Under the pieces are notes generated by a model. The model had not been told where the DNA came from. It did not search any database and worked only from the letters and a program-made list of their open reading frames with translations. This document shows positions 24,684 through 32,463 of a stretch of 64,000 nucleotides of DNA, one piece after another. The position numbers and the translations under genes were made by a program. The stretch is from Geodermatophilus arenarius (lineage in GTDB: Bacteria > Actinomycetota > Actinomycetes > Mycobacteriales > Geodermatophilaceae). Every line of letters begins with the position of its first letter. Position 1 is the first letter of the stretch. The stretch lies in the NCBI RefSeq assembly GCF_042654585.1, contig NZ_JBHSGR010000012.1, positions 1 through 64,000 of the forward strand. Direction: 5' to 3'.

Positions 24684-26027
24684 ATGACGGCGACCAGGAC
24701 GACCACGACGGCGCAGCGGCTGGGCGAGGCCCCCGACCCCGCGACCCTCGACCCCGCCGAGCGGATGGGCGCCGACGAGCTGCGGGCGCTGCAGCTCGAG
24801 CGGCTGCGCTGGTCGCTGCGGCACGCGTACGACAACGTGCCGCACTACCGCCGCGCCTTCGACGCCGCCGGCGTGCACCCCGACGACTGCCGGGAGCTGG
24901 CCGACCTGGCCCGCTTCCCGACGACGAGCAAGGCCGACCTGCGCGAGAACTACCCGTTCGGCATGTTCGCCGTCCCGCGCGAGCAGGTGCGCCGCGTGCA
25001 CGCCTCGTCGGGCACCACCGGCAAGCCGACCGTCGTCGGCTACACCGAGCGCGACCTCGCGACCTGGGCCGCGGTCATGGCCCGCTCCATCCGCGCCGCC
25101 GGCGGCCGGCCCGGCGACGTGCTGCACAACGCCTACGGCTACGGCCTGTTCACCGGCGGCCTCGGCGCCCACCACGGCGCCGAGGCGCTGGGCTGCACCG
25201 TCGTCCCCGTCTCCGGCGGCATGACGCCGCGCCAGGTGCAGCTGATCACCGACTTCGCGCCCCGGGTGATCATGGTGACCCCGAGCTACATGCTCACCGT
25301 GCTCGACGAGTTCGAGAAGCAGGGGCTGGACCCGCGGGCCTCGAGCCTGGAGATCGGCGTCTTCGGCGCCGAGCCGTGGACCGAGCAGATGCGCCGCGAG
25401 ATGGAGGAGCGCGCCGGCATCCACGCCGTCGACATCTACGGGCTGTCCGAGGTGATGGGCCCCGGCGTCGCCCAGGAGTGCGTGGAGACCAAGGACGGCC
25501 TGCACGTCTGGGAGGACCACTTCTACCCGGAGGTCATCGACCCGGTCACCGGCGAGGTGCTGCCCGAGGGCGAGGAGGGCGAGCTGGTGTTCACCTCGCT
25601 CACCAAGGAGGCCATGCCCGTCGTCCGCTACCGCACCCGCGACCTCACCCGGCTGCTGCCCGGGACGGCGCGGCCGGGCGTGCGGCGGATGCAGAAGGTC
25701 ACCGGCCGCACCGACGACATGATCATCCTGCGCGGCGTGAACCTGTTCCCCACGCAGATCGAGGAGGTCGTGCTGCGGACGCCGGGCCTGTCGCCGCACT
25801 TCGCCCTCGAGCTGGTCACCCGCGGCCGGATGGACCACCTGGTCTGCCGCGTCGAGGCGCGCCCGGACTGCCCGCCGGAGCGCCGGGAGCCCGCGGCCGC
25901 GGAGGTGGCGACCGGCGTCAAGGACACCGTGGGCTGCACCGTCGAGGTCCTCGTCGTCGACCCGGAGACGCTGCCGCGCTCGATGGGCAAACTGCAGCGC
26001 ATGACCGACAACCGCAACCGTCCGTGA
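24684..26027 (+). CDS. paaK: Phenylacetate-CoA ligase
   Basis: 447 residues. ATP-binding signature VHASSGTTGKPTVVGYT, then FGAEPWTEQMR, DIYGLSEVMGPGVAQEC and RTDDMIILRGVNLFPTQIEE. Converts phenylacetate to phenylacetyl-CoA via the acyl-adenylate. Divergent from paaA; its TGA overlaps the GTG of the TetR gene. Confidence 0.97.
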   Translation: MTATRTTTTAQRLGEAPDPATLDPAERMGADELRALQLERLRWSLRHAYDNVPHYRRAFDAAGVHPDDCRELADLARFPTTSKADLRENYPFGMFAVPREQVRRVHASSGTTGKPTVVGYTERDLATWAAVMARSIRAAGGRPGDVLHNAYGYGLFTGGLGAHHGAEALGCTVVPVSGGMTPRQVQLITDFAPRVIMVTPSYMLTVLDEFEKQGLDPRASSLEIGVFGAEPWTEQMRREMEERAGIHAVDIYGLSEVMGPGVAQECVETKDGLHVWEDHFYPEVIDPVTGEVLPEGEEGELVFTSLTKEAMPVVRYRTRDLTRLLPGTARPGVRRMQKVTGRTDDMIILRGVNLFPTQIEEVVLRTPGLSPHFALELVTRGRMDHLVCRVEARPDCPPERREPAAAEVATGVKDTVGCTVEVLVVDPETLPRSMGKLQRMTDNRNRP

Positions 26028-26626
26028 CGGAACTCGCGAGGGCCCGCCGAGGGCGCCCCGGGCACTCGCTGGACTCGCTGCTGGACGTCGCCGTCGCGGT
26101 GTTCAACGAGCGCGGCTACGACGCCACCAGCATGGACGAGCTGGCCGGCCGGCTCGGCGTCACCAAGTCGGCGATCTACCACCACGTGCCCGGCAAGGTC
26201 GAGCTGCTGCGGCTGGCGCTGGACCGGGCGCTGGACGCGCTGTTCGCCGTCACCCGGGAGCCCGGCGCGCGCACCGGCCGGGCGATCGACCGGCTGGAGC
26301 ACGTCGTCCGCGGGTCGGTGCGGGTGCTGGCCGCCGAGCTGCCGTTCGTCACCCTGCTGCTGCGGGTGCGCGGCAACTCCCCGGTCGAGCAGGCCGCACT
26401 GCAGCGCCGGCGGGAGTTCGACCGGATCGTCACCGAACTGGTGCGCGCCGCGGAGGAGGAGGGCGACGTGCGCCCCGACGTCGACCCCGCCGTCACCAGC
26501 CGGCTGCTGTTCGGCACGGTCAACTCGCTGACCGAGTGGTACCGCCCCGGCGGCAGCCTGTCGCCGGACGCGCTGGCCGACGCGCTGGTCCGGACGGCGT
26601 TCGAGGGCCTGCGCGCCCGTCCCTGA
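26024..26626 (+). CDS. TetR-family regulator, probable PaaR
   Basis: 200 residues. N-terminal helix-turn-helix (LLDVAVAVFNERGYDATSMDELAGRLGVTKSAIYHHVPGK) and an all-helical ligand domain. Coupled to paaK by a GTGA overlap. Most likely it represses the paa genes at the palindrome 24612-24627 and is released by phenylacetyl-CoA, as PaaR proteins are (inference from position). Confidence 0.92.
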   Translation: MTELARARRGRPGHSLDSLLDVAVAVFNERGYDATSMDELAGRLGVTKSAIYHHVPGKVELLRLALDRALDALFAVTREPGARTGRAIDRLEHVVRGSVRVLAAELPFVTLLLRVRGNSPVEQAALQRRREFDRIVTELVRAAEEEGDVRPDVDPAVTSRLLFGTVNSLTEWYRPGGSLSPDALADALVRTAFEGLRARP

Positions 26627-26638
26627 GGCGCGCGGGCC

Positions 26639-26794
26639 TCAGCCCTCGCCGCCCAGCTCGGCGTACTCCAGGTCCGTCAGCCGGCGCCGGTCCTCCTCGA
26701 GGTCGGCGACCTCCTCCGCGATCGGCCCGACGACGTCGGTCGTCCCCCGGGGGACGGGGACGGTGGGTTCCGGGTACTGCCACTGGTCGCTCAT
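26639..26794 (-). CDS. 51-residue hypothetical protein
   Basis: ATG at 26794, with GAGGG about eight bases upstream. QWQYPEPTVPVPRGTTDVVGPIAEEV followed by an acidic helix (ADLEEDRRRLTDLEYAELGGEG). Soluble, no cysteine. Convergent with the TetR gene, and downstream of the coiled-coil gene on the same strand (134-base gap). No known function. Confidence 0.6.
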   Translation of the reverse strand: MSDQWQYPEPTVPVPRGTTDVVGPIAEEVADLEEDRRRLTDLEYAELGGEG

Positions 26795-26928
26795 GGCGGG
26801 GTCCCTCGGTCGCCGCCCGGCGAGGCCGCCGGGACGGGGGGTGGGGCCGGGTGCTCGGCGGGGGAGCGGAGCCGGGGCGCGGCCTCCCGACGGCGACACC
26901 CGCCCGCGCGGCTCCGTGCCCCGGGAGG

Positions 26929-28164
26929 CTACGCGCCGCCGGGTCCCCGCGCGCCGGTCCGAGGTCCCTGGTCCGGAGCGTCCCCGCCCGGCCGGCCGGC
27001 CGGGCGGGCGAGCAGCGCCGCCACCTCGGCGGTGAGCGCGCCGACCTGCGCCGCGGCCCGCCGCGCCGCGGCCTCGGCCTCGGCGGCGCGGCGGGTGGCG
27101 TCCTCCGCCCGCTCCGCGCTCCGCGCCGCCCCGGTCAGCGCCTCGCGCAGGCCCTGCTCGGCCGCGGTCGCGCGGTCGGCCGCCTCCCGCGCCAGGGTCC
27201 GGGCGTCCTGCTCGGCGCGCCGGGCGGCGTCGCGGTCCCGCTCGGCGTCGCGGACCTGCTCCCGGGCGGCGGCGGTGGCGGCGCGCGCCTCGTCCCGGGC
27301 GGCCGCCGCCTCGTCGCGCTCCCGCGTCCGCGTCTCCAGGTCCGCGGTGAGCGTGCGTTCGGTGACGTCCCACCGCGCGCGGGCCGCCACGAGCGCGTCG
27401 TGCTCGCGGGCGGCGTCCGCCCGGGCACGCCGCCCGTCCTCCCGCGCCGCCGCGGCGTCCCGCTCGGCCGCCCGCCGCCGGTCCGCGGCCTCCGCGGCCT
27501 CCCGCCGGGCGACGTCGCGTTCCCCACCGGCCCGGTCGCGCGCCGCCTCCGCCTCCTCCCGCGCGGTCTCGGCGGCCCGGCGGGCCCCGTCGGCCTCCCG
27601 GACCCGGCGCGCGGCCTCCGCCTCGGCGGCGGCCGTCAGGTTCTCGGCCTCGGCGCGGGCGGCCGCGGCCACCCGCACGGCCGCCTGCCGCGCCTCCTCG
27701 GCGTCGGCGCGCTGCGCCTCGGCGGCGCGGGCGCGCTCCTCGGCGTCGAGGCGGGCGGCGTGCGCGGCGTCGACGTCGGCCGAGGCGCGGGCCAGCCGGG
27801 CCTCCACGGACGACTCGTCGCGGTACTGCTCCAGCGCCTCGGTCGCGGCGGCGAGGAGCGCGGCCTGGGTCTCGGCCGTCCGGGCGGCCTCCCGGGTGGC
27901 GTCGGCCCAGCGGCCCACCAGCTGCCGGACCCGGCCCTCGGGCGGCAGGTCCTGGACCAGGGCGGCGGTGGTGACCGCCAGCCGGGTGGCCGCCGTTCCG
28001 GCCGCCCGGGCGCGCGCCTGCCGGGCGGACTCGGGGTTGTGGTCGGGCCGCTCGCAGAACCGGGGGGAGGGGCCGCTGCGTCCGGGCGTGCGCGGCCGCG
28101 GTGGTGACGGACACCCCGGATAGGCGCACGTGGAGGTGGGCGTCCCGCCGGGTGGCTCCGTCAT
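26929..28164 (-). CDS. Zinc-finger/coiled-coil protein (KfrA-like)
   Basis: 411 residues. The first 45 carry CAYPGC..RFCERPDH, a possible C-C-C-H zinc site. From about 55 to 390 is almost unbroken helix rich in Ala, Arg and Glu, a long coiled coil. KfrA-type plasmid proteins and similar actinobacterial proteins share this plan: a DNA-binding head and an alanine-rich coiled coil. ATG at 28164. It is divergent from the tyrosine recombinase across 123 bases, which suggests a partner or regulator role (inference). Confidence 0.75.
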   Translation of the reverse strand: MTEPPGGTPTSTCAYPGCPSPPRPRTPGRSGPSPRFCERPDHNPESARQARARAAGTAATRLAVTTAALVQDLPPEGRVRQLVGRWADATREAARTAETQAALLAAATEALEQYRDESSVEARLARASADVDAAHAARLDAEERARAAEAQRADAEEARQAAVRVAAAARAEAENLTAAAEAEAARRVREADGARRAAETAREEAEAARDRAGGERDVARREAAEAADRRRAAERDAAAAREDGRRARADAAREHDALVAARARWDVTERTLTADLETRTRERDEAAAARDEARAATAAAREQVRDAERDRDAARRAEQDARTLAREAADRATAAEQGLREALTGAARSAERAEDATRRAAEAEAAARRAAAQVGALTAEVAALLARPAGRPGGDAPDQGPRTGARGPGGA

Positions 28165-28226
28165 GGGTTGACGATAGATGGATGGCGCCCATGCATGTAT
28201 CCGGATCGACGAGGCGGAGGATGCCG

Positions 28227-28259
28227 TCACTTCCGAGAAGCCCCTACTCTGCGAAGTGA
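28227..28259. promoter_or_regulatory. Inverted repeat upstream of the recombinase
   Basis: TCACTTC (28227-28233) and GAAGTGA (28253-28259) are perfect inverted 7-mers, 19 bases apart. They lie between the coiled-coil gene and the recombinase and could be a recombinase or regulator binding site. Confidence 0.4.
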
Positions 28260-28287
28260 AATCCGACGGCGGACGGAGGGGCCCGGC

Positions 28288-29280
28288 ATGGCCGTACCGG
28301 CCGGTCCCCACCCCGGAGAGAGGGGGGTCGTCCCGGCGACGGACATGACGGCGGTCGGCACCTACCTCGCCGCGTCCCTCGCCGGCAGCACCCGGGCGGC
28401 CTACGCGCGCGACCTCGCCGCCTGGGCCGACTGGTGCCGCAGCCGGTCGCTGCCGTCCGCGCTGCCGGCCGACCCGCTCACCGTCGCCGCCTGGCTCGCC
28501 GCGATGGCCGACGCCGGGCACAGCCCGCGCTACGTCGCCCGCCGGCTGTCCGCGCTCAACGACGCCTCCCGCACCGCCGGGCACCCCGCGCCCGGCGACA
28601 GCGAGGGGGTGCGCCGCACGCTCAGCGGCATCCGCCGCACCGCCGCCCGCGCCGGCGTCCGCCCGCGCCGGGCCCGCGCGCTGGACACCGCGACCGTCCG
28701 GGCGCTGGTCGAGGACCTCCCGGACTCCCTCGCCGGCGTGCGCGACCGGGCCCTGATCCTGCTCGGGTACGCCCTCGGCCTGCGCGCCTCCGACCTGGTC
28801 GGGCTGCGGGTCGAGGACCTCGTCCCGGCCGGGCACGGCGGCCTCGACCTCCTCCTCCGGTTCTCCAAGACCGACCAGGAGGGCGCGGGGGAGACGCTGG
28901 CCCTGGCGCCGGGCGTGCGCGCGGCCACCTGCCCGGTGCGCGCCGCGCGGGCCTGGCTGGCCGCGCTGGCCGACCGGGGCGTCACCTCCGGCCCGCTGTT
29001 CCGGTCGCTGGGCAAGGGCCGCGCCCCGCGGCTGGGCGCGACCGCGCTGACCACCCGCAGCGTCGACCTGGTCCTGGAGCGCGCCGCCGAGCGGGCCGGC
29101 GTCCCCACCGAGGGCCTGTCCCCGCACTCGCTGCGCCGCGGCTTCGCCACCACGGCCTACGCCCGCGGCGTGCCGGAGAAGGAGATCAGCCGCACCGGCC
29201 GGTGGCGGTCGCTCGTCGTCCGCACCTACGACGACTCCAGCCGCTGGGCCGACCCCGCCTCGGGCGCGCTCGGCCTCTGA
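28288..29280 (+). CDS. Tyrosine recombinase/integrase
   Basis: 330 residues. N-terminal SAM-like domain (STRAAYARDLAAWADWC), then catalytic Arg (LGLRASDLVGL, about 165), Lys (FSKTDQEG), His-x-x-Arg (PHSLRRGFAT, about 280), second Trp (TGRWRS) and Tyr (VRTYDDSS, about 314): complete active site. GGAGGGG precedes the ATG at 28288. It closely resembles stand-alone Xer-like recombinases rather than phage integrases; no tRNA, att repeat or phage gene adjoins it. Confidence 0.92.
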   Translation: MAVPAGPHPGERGVVPATDMTAVGTYLAASLAGSTRAAYARDLAAWADWCRSRSLPSALPADPLTVAAWLAAMADAGHSPRYVARRLSALNDASRTAGHPAPGDSEGVRRTLSGIRRTAARAGVRPRRARALDTATVRALVEDLPDSLAGVRDRALILLGYALGLRASDLVGLRVEDLVPAGHGGLDLLLRFSKTDQEGAGETLALAPGVRAATCPVRAARAWLAALADRGVTSGPLFRSLGKGRAPRLGATALTTRSVDLVLERAAERAGVPTEGLSPHSLRRGFATTAYARGVPEKEISRTGRWRSLVVRTYDDSSRWADPASGALGL

Positions 29281-29283
29281 GGG

Positions 29284-31716
29284 CTACACGTAGTGCTCCC
29301 GGCGGAGCCAGGCGAAGGCCGCCCAGCCGGGCAGGACCGGCAGCCAGAAGGTGGCGATCCGGTAGAGGAACACGGCGGGGACGGCGACCGTGTGGTCCAT
29401 CCCGACGCCGACCAGCCCGGCGATCAGGGCGGCCTCGAGCGCGCCCAGACCGCCGGGCGTCGGCGCGGCCGCGGCGACCGCGGCGCCGAGGAGGTAGACC
29501 GCGCCCACGGCGACCGGGCCGACGTCGCCGCCCAGCGCCCGCGTGGACAGGTAGAGGCAGGACAGGTAGCCGAGCGTGGTCAGCGCCGAACCGCCCAGCA
29601 GCAGCACCACCCGGCCGGGACTGCGCAGCGCGCCGGCCAGGCCGTGGGCCGAGCGGCGCAGCGGCGGCACCAGCCGCGCGGCCGCGAACCGCCGCACGGC
29701 CGGGACCGCCGCGGCGGCGAGGGTGACGGCGAGCACCGCGAGGGCGCCCCACACGAGGGCCGGTGACTCCACCGGCCGGGCCAGGTCGGGCAGCGACCGG
29801 CCGGCCCAGATCCCGAACACCAGCAGCAGCACCACGTGGACGACGGTCCCGGCCGCGTAGCTGAGCCCGACGCCGGACGTGGCGACCGCGACGTCGAGGC
29901 CGCACCGCTGCAGGTAGCGCACGTTCAGCGCCATCCCGCCCAGCCCGGCGGGCACCAGCCGGCCGGCGAACGAGGAGGCGAGCTGGGCGACGAAGGTCGG
30001 CACCGGCCGCAGCCGCACGGCCACCGCCCCCGCGAGGCTCGCCGCGGCGCCCACGTAGGTCAGCAGCGAGGCCACGAGGACCGGCGGCACCCATGCCCAG
30101 TCGGCGTCCCGCACGCGCTCGGCCATCCCGGCGACGTCGCCGAGCTGGGGGACGAGCAGGTAGGTGGCGAGGGCGAGCACGCCGACGACGAGCAGCGTCC
30201 GGGGCCGGACGCGCTCCAGGTCCGCCAGCGGGGGCTCCGGGACGCCGCACCGCTCGCTGACCGCGGCGCGCAGCCGGGCCGCCAGGTGCCGGTCGCGCCG
30301 GAGCGCGTCGCGCGTGGCGCCGCTGAGCGAGTCCGGTTGCAGCCGGGGCAGCGCCGCGGCCATCGCGTCGGGCCCCAGCACGGCGACCGCGGTGTCGACG
30401 GCCGGTCCCACCCCGGCCTGCAGCGTGAGGGCGACGAGCAGCTGGGCCACGTCCGCGTCGAGCAGCGCAGGGTCCGCGGCGACCTCGCTGAAGCCCCAGT
30501 CGATCAGCCACGGCGTGCCCGACGGGTCGAGCAGCACGTTGGCCCGGCGCAGGTCGCGGTGGGCCACCCCGTGCCGGCGCAGCACGGCCACCTGCTCCCA
30601 GATGCCGCGCAGCACCCGCTCGGTCACGGCCGCGTCGGGCACCCGGTCCAGGGTCGCGCCGTCGACGAGGTCGTAGGACAGCAGCCACGAGTCGCGGCCG
30701 ACGGGGGCGATCGTGCGGAGGCGGGGGGTCCGGCCGCCGGCGTCGCGGACCAGCAGCGACACCATCGCCTCGTGCTCCACGGTGCGGCGCAGCGAGGAGA
30801 ACGGGCGCTCGTCGCCGACGTCCTTCAGCCGGAGGAACCGGTAGGCGCGGAACAGCAGGTCCGCCGCCCGGTTCTCCGCACCCATCACCTTGGCGAACAC
30901 GCGGTCCCCGTCGCGCAACCGGGCGGTCCAGGGCACCGAGCCGCGGGCGTCGACCACCGCCGGTGCCACCTCCACCGGGTCCAGCCCGCTGCCGGCCAGG
31001 GCCGCGGCCACGGCGCCCCGCGTCGGCCGGGCGACGGGACGGCCGAAGGCCAGCAGGGTCGCGGAGCCGACCGCGGCGCCGAGCACCAGCGACACGGCGA
31101 GGGTGGCCGGGAACGCGCGGGGCCCGAGCAGCTGCAGCAGGACGGTGAGCGCGAGGACCAGGGCCCCGGCCCGCCGCCACCGCCGGGACACGAACGGCGC
31201 CAGCACCACGAACGACGCCGCGGTCACCGCCGGCCCGTGCACGCCGAGCGCGCCGCGCAGGTCCCCCGGCTCCCCGCCCAGGGCCTCCGCCGCCGCGCGG
31301 GTCAGGAGGACCGCGGCGGCGGCGCCGGTGAGCAGGTAGCCGAACAGCCGGGGACGGCGGAGCAGCAGCGGGGCGGTCGCCGCCGCGGCCAGCGAGACCG
31401 CCACGAGCACGGTCACCGCCCCGGCCAGGGAACGCTCCAGGGCCGGGGCGGCCGAGGTCAGCCGCGCCACCAGGTCGGCGTCGAGCGCGGCCGCCGCCTC
31501 GCGCGACCACGCCGCGACCAGGCCCAGCAGCAGCGTGACCGTCGTCAGGACGGCGGTGCGCAGCACGTCGCTGGGGGACCGCTCGTAGCCGGTGACCTCC
31601 TCCTCGGAGGGGTCCGCGCCCCGGACGGCGGGCGGCCCGGCGGCCGGCCCCGGGGGAGGCGCCTCCGCCACCGGCGCCGACGGGCCGCCCGTCCGGGGTG
31701 TTCCGGGACCGGGCAT
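29284..31716 (-). CDS. Membrane protein: kinase-like domain fused to LPG-synthase-type flippase region
   Basis: 810 residues. About six membrane segments (50-215), then a RIO/BUD32-like kinase domain (RVFAKVMGAENRA Lys region; VAHRDLRRANVLLD, about 385; LIDWGFSE, about 405), then eight or more segments (500-805) of the UPF0104/lysylphosphatidylglycerol-synthase TM family (AGRLVPAGLGGMALNVRYLQRCG; TPGGLGALEAALIAGL). No C-terminal aminoacyl-transferase domain. GGAGGAG lies before the ATG. Likely a lipid or glycan transport protein with a regulatory or metabolic kinase; substrate unknown. Confidence 0.85.
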   Translation of the reverse strand: MPGPGTPRTGGPSAPVAEAPPPGPAAGPPAVRGADPSEEEVTGYERSPSDVLRTAVLTTVTLLLGLVAAWSREAAAALDADLVARLTSAAPALERSLAGAVTVLVAVSLAAAATAPLLLRRPRLFGYLLTGAAAAVLLTRAAAEALGGEPGDLRGALGVHGPAVTAASFVVLAPFVSRRWRRAGALVLALTVLLQLLGPRAFPATLAVSLVLGAAVGSATLLAFGRPVARPTRGAVAAALAGSGLDPVEVAPAVVDARGSVPWTARLRDGDRVFAKVMGAENRAADLLFRAYRFLRLKDVGDERPFSSLRRTVEHEAMVSLLVRDAGGRTPRLRTIAPVGRDSWLLSYDLVDGATLDRVPDAAVTERVLRGIWEQVAVLRRHGVAHRDLRRANVLLDPSGTPWLIDWGFSEVAADPALLDADVAQLLVALTLQAGVGPAVDTAVAVLGPDAMAAALPRLQPDSLSGATRDALRRDRHLAARLRAAVSERCGVPEPPLADLERVRPRTLLVVGVLALATYLLVPQLGDVAGMAERVRDADWAWVPPVLVASLLTYVGAAASLAGAVAVRLRPVPTFVAQLASSFAGRLVPAGLGGMALNVRYLQRCGLDVAVATSGVGLSYAAGTVVHVVLLLVFGIWAGRSLPDLARPVESPALVWGALAVLAVTLAAAAVPAVRRFAAARLVPPLRRSAHGLAGALRSPGRVVLLLGGSALTTLGYLSCLYLSTRALGGDVGPVAVGAVYLLGAAVAAAAPTPGGLGALEAALIAGLVGVGMDHTVAVPAVFLYRIATFWLPVLPGWAAFAWLRREHYV

Positions 31717-31750
31717 CGCTGGCTCCTCCGCACGTCGGGGCAGGGCTCAC

Positions 31751-31773
31751 GGCGGGCCACAGTCTGGCCCGCC
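31751..31773. promoter_or_regulatory. Inverted repeat in divergent intergenic region
   Basis: GGCGGGCCA and TGGCCCGCC, perfect 9-base arms around CAGTC, lie between the flippase-kinase gene and the cupredoxin gene. The genes diverge, so an operator is more likely than a terminator. Confidence 0.35.
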
Positions 31774-31894
31774 GGGCGCGCGCGGGGACCGGACGGCGAC
31801 GTCCCTCGGACGGGCGCGGGCGTACTACCGTTTCCCGCACCGGCACCACGTCGGGATGCAGGACCGCCCCGGTGCCGGAGTGCAGTGCCGGGTG

Positions 31895-32305
31895 ATGGCG
31901 ATGAGGGCTCCAGTCGCAGTTCCCCTGACCGTGCTCCTCCTGGCAGCCGCCTGCGGCGGCTCCGGGGAGGGCGACGTGGAGGCGGCGGACCGCACGGTCG
32001 CCGGCGCACCGACGCTGCAGGGCAGCGTCGGGACCGAGGACTCGCCGGACGCCTTCGAGATCGCCCTGGTCGACGAGGACGGCGCGCCGGTGACCGAGCT
32101 GCCCGCCGGGCAGTACAACGTCGTCGTCACCGACCACAGCGACGTCCACGGCTTCCACCTCGGTGGCGGGGACGGCGCGGTCGACGAGAAGACGAGCGTC
32201 CTCGAGACCGGCGAGACCACCTGGGTGGTCGACCTCCGGCCGGGCGAGTACCGCTACCTGTGCGATCCGCACCCGAGCATGCACGGCACGTTCACGGTGA
32301 CCTGA
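31895..32305 (+). CDS. Cupredoxin-fold lipoprotein
   Basis: 136 residues. Signal with lipobox (LTVLLLAAAC), then one cupredoxin domain. Type-1 copper ligands all visible: His in SDVHGFHL, then Cys, His and Met in YLCDPHPSMHG. It should carry an electron or copper at the outer membrane surface. ATG at 31895 is chosen; GTG 31892 and ATG 31901 are in frame. It lies 89 bases before the micro-ORF/regulator operon, same direction. Confidence 0.85.
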   Translation: MAMRAPVAVPLTVLLLAAACGGSGEGDVEAADRTVAGAPTLQGSVGTEDSPDAFEIALVDEDGAPVTELPAGQYNVVVTDHSDVHGFHLGGGDGAVDEKTSVLETGETTWVVDLRPGEYRYLCDPHPSMHGTFTVT

Positions 32306-32394
32306 CCGGACGGCCGCGGCGCTGGTCGGTCACCGCCGGTCGCCCTAGACTCCGCGCCCAACGGCCGCCAGCCACTCCACCGGGAGGTGGGCCC

Positions 32395-32463
32395 GTGGAC
32401 GCACCGTCCGGCCCGGTCCCCAGCCGCCGCGCGCGCACCCCGGCCCCGCGGGACGAGCCGTGA
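32395..32463 (+). CDS. 22-residue ORF coupled to the response-regulator gene
   Basis: GTG at 32395 follows GGGAGG by six bases, the only good ribosome site here. It encodes a short Pro/Arg-rich peptide and its TGA overlaps the GTG of the next gene (GTGA). It may act only as a translational leader. Alternatively the peptide itself is used. Low certainty. Confidence 0.4.
   Translation: MDAPSGPVPSRRARTPAPRDEP

Noticed and set aside
28191..28198. CATGCATG palindrome near the recombinase
   Set aside because: Too short to separate from chance; the TCACTTC pair is better.
28288..29280. Integrated phage or genomic island
   Set aside because: No tRNA, att repeats, phage genes or base-composition change next to the recombinase.
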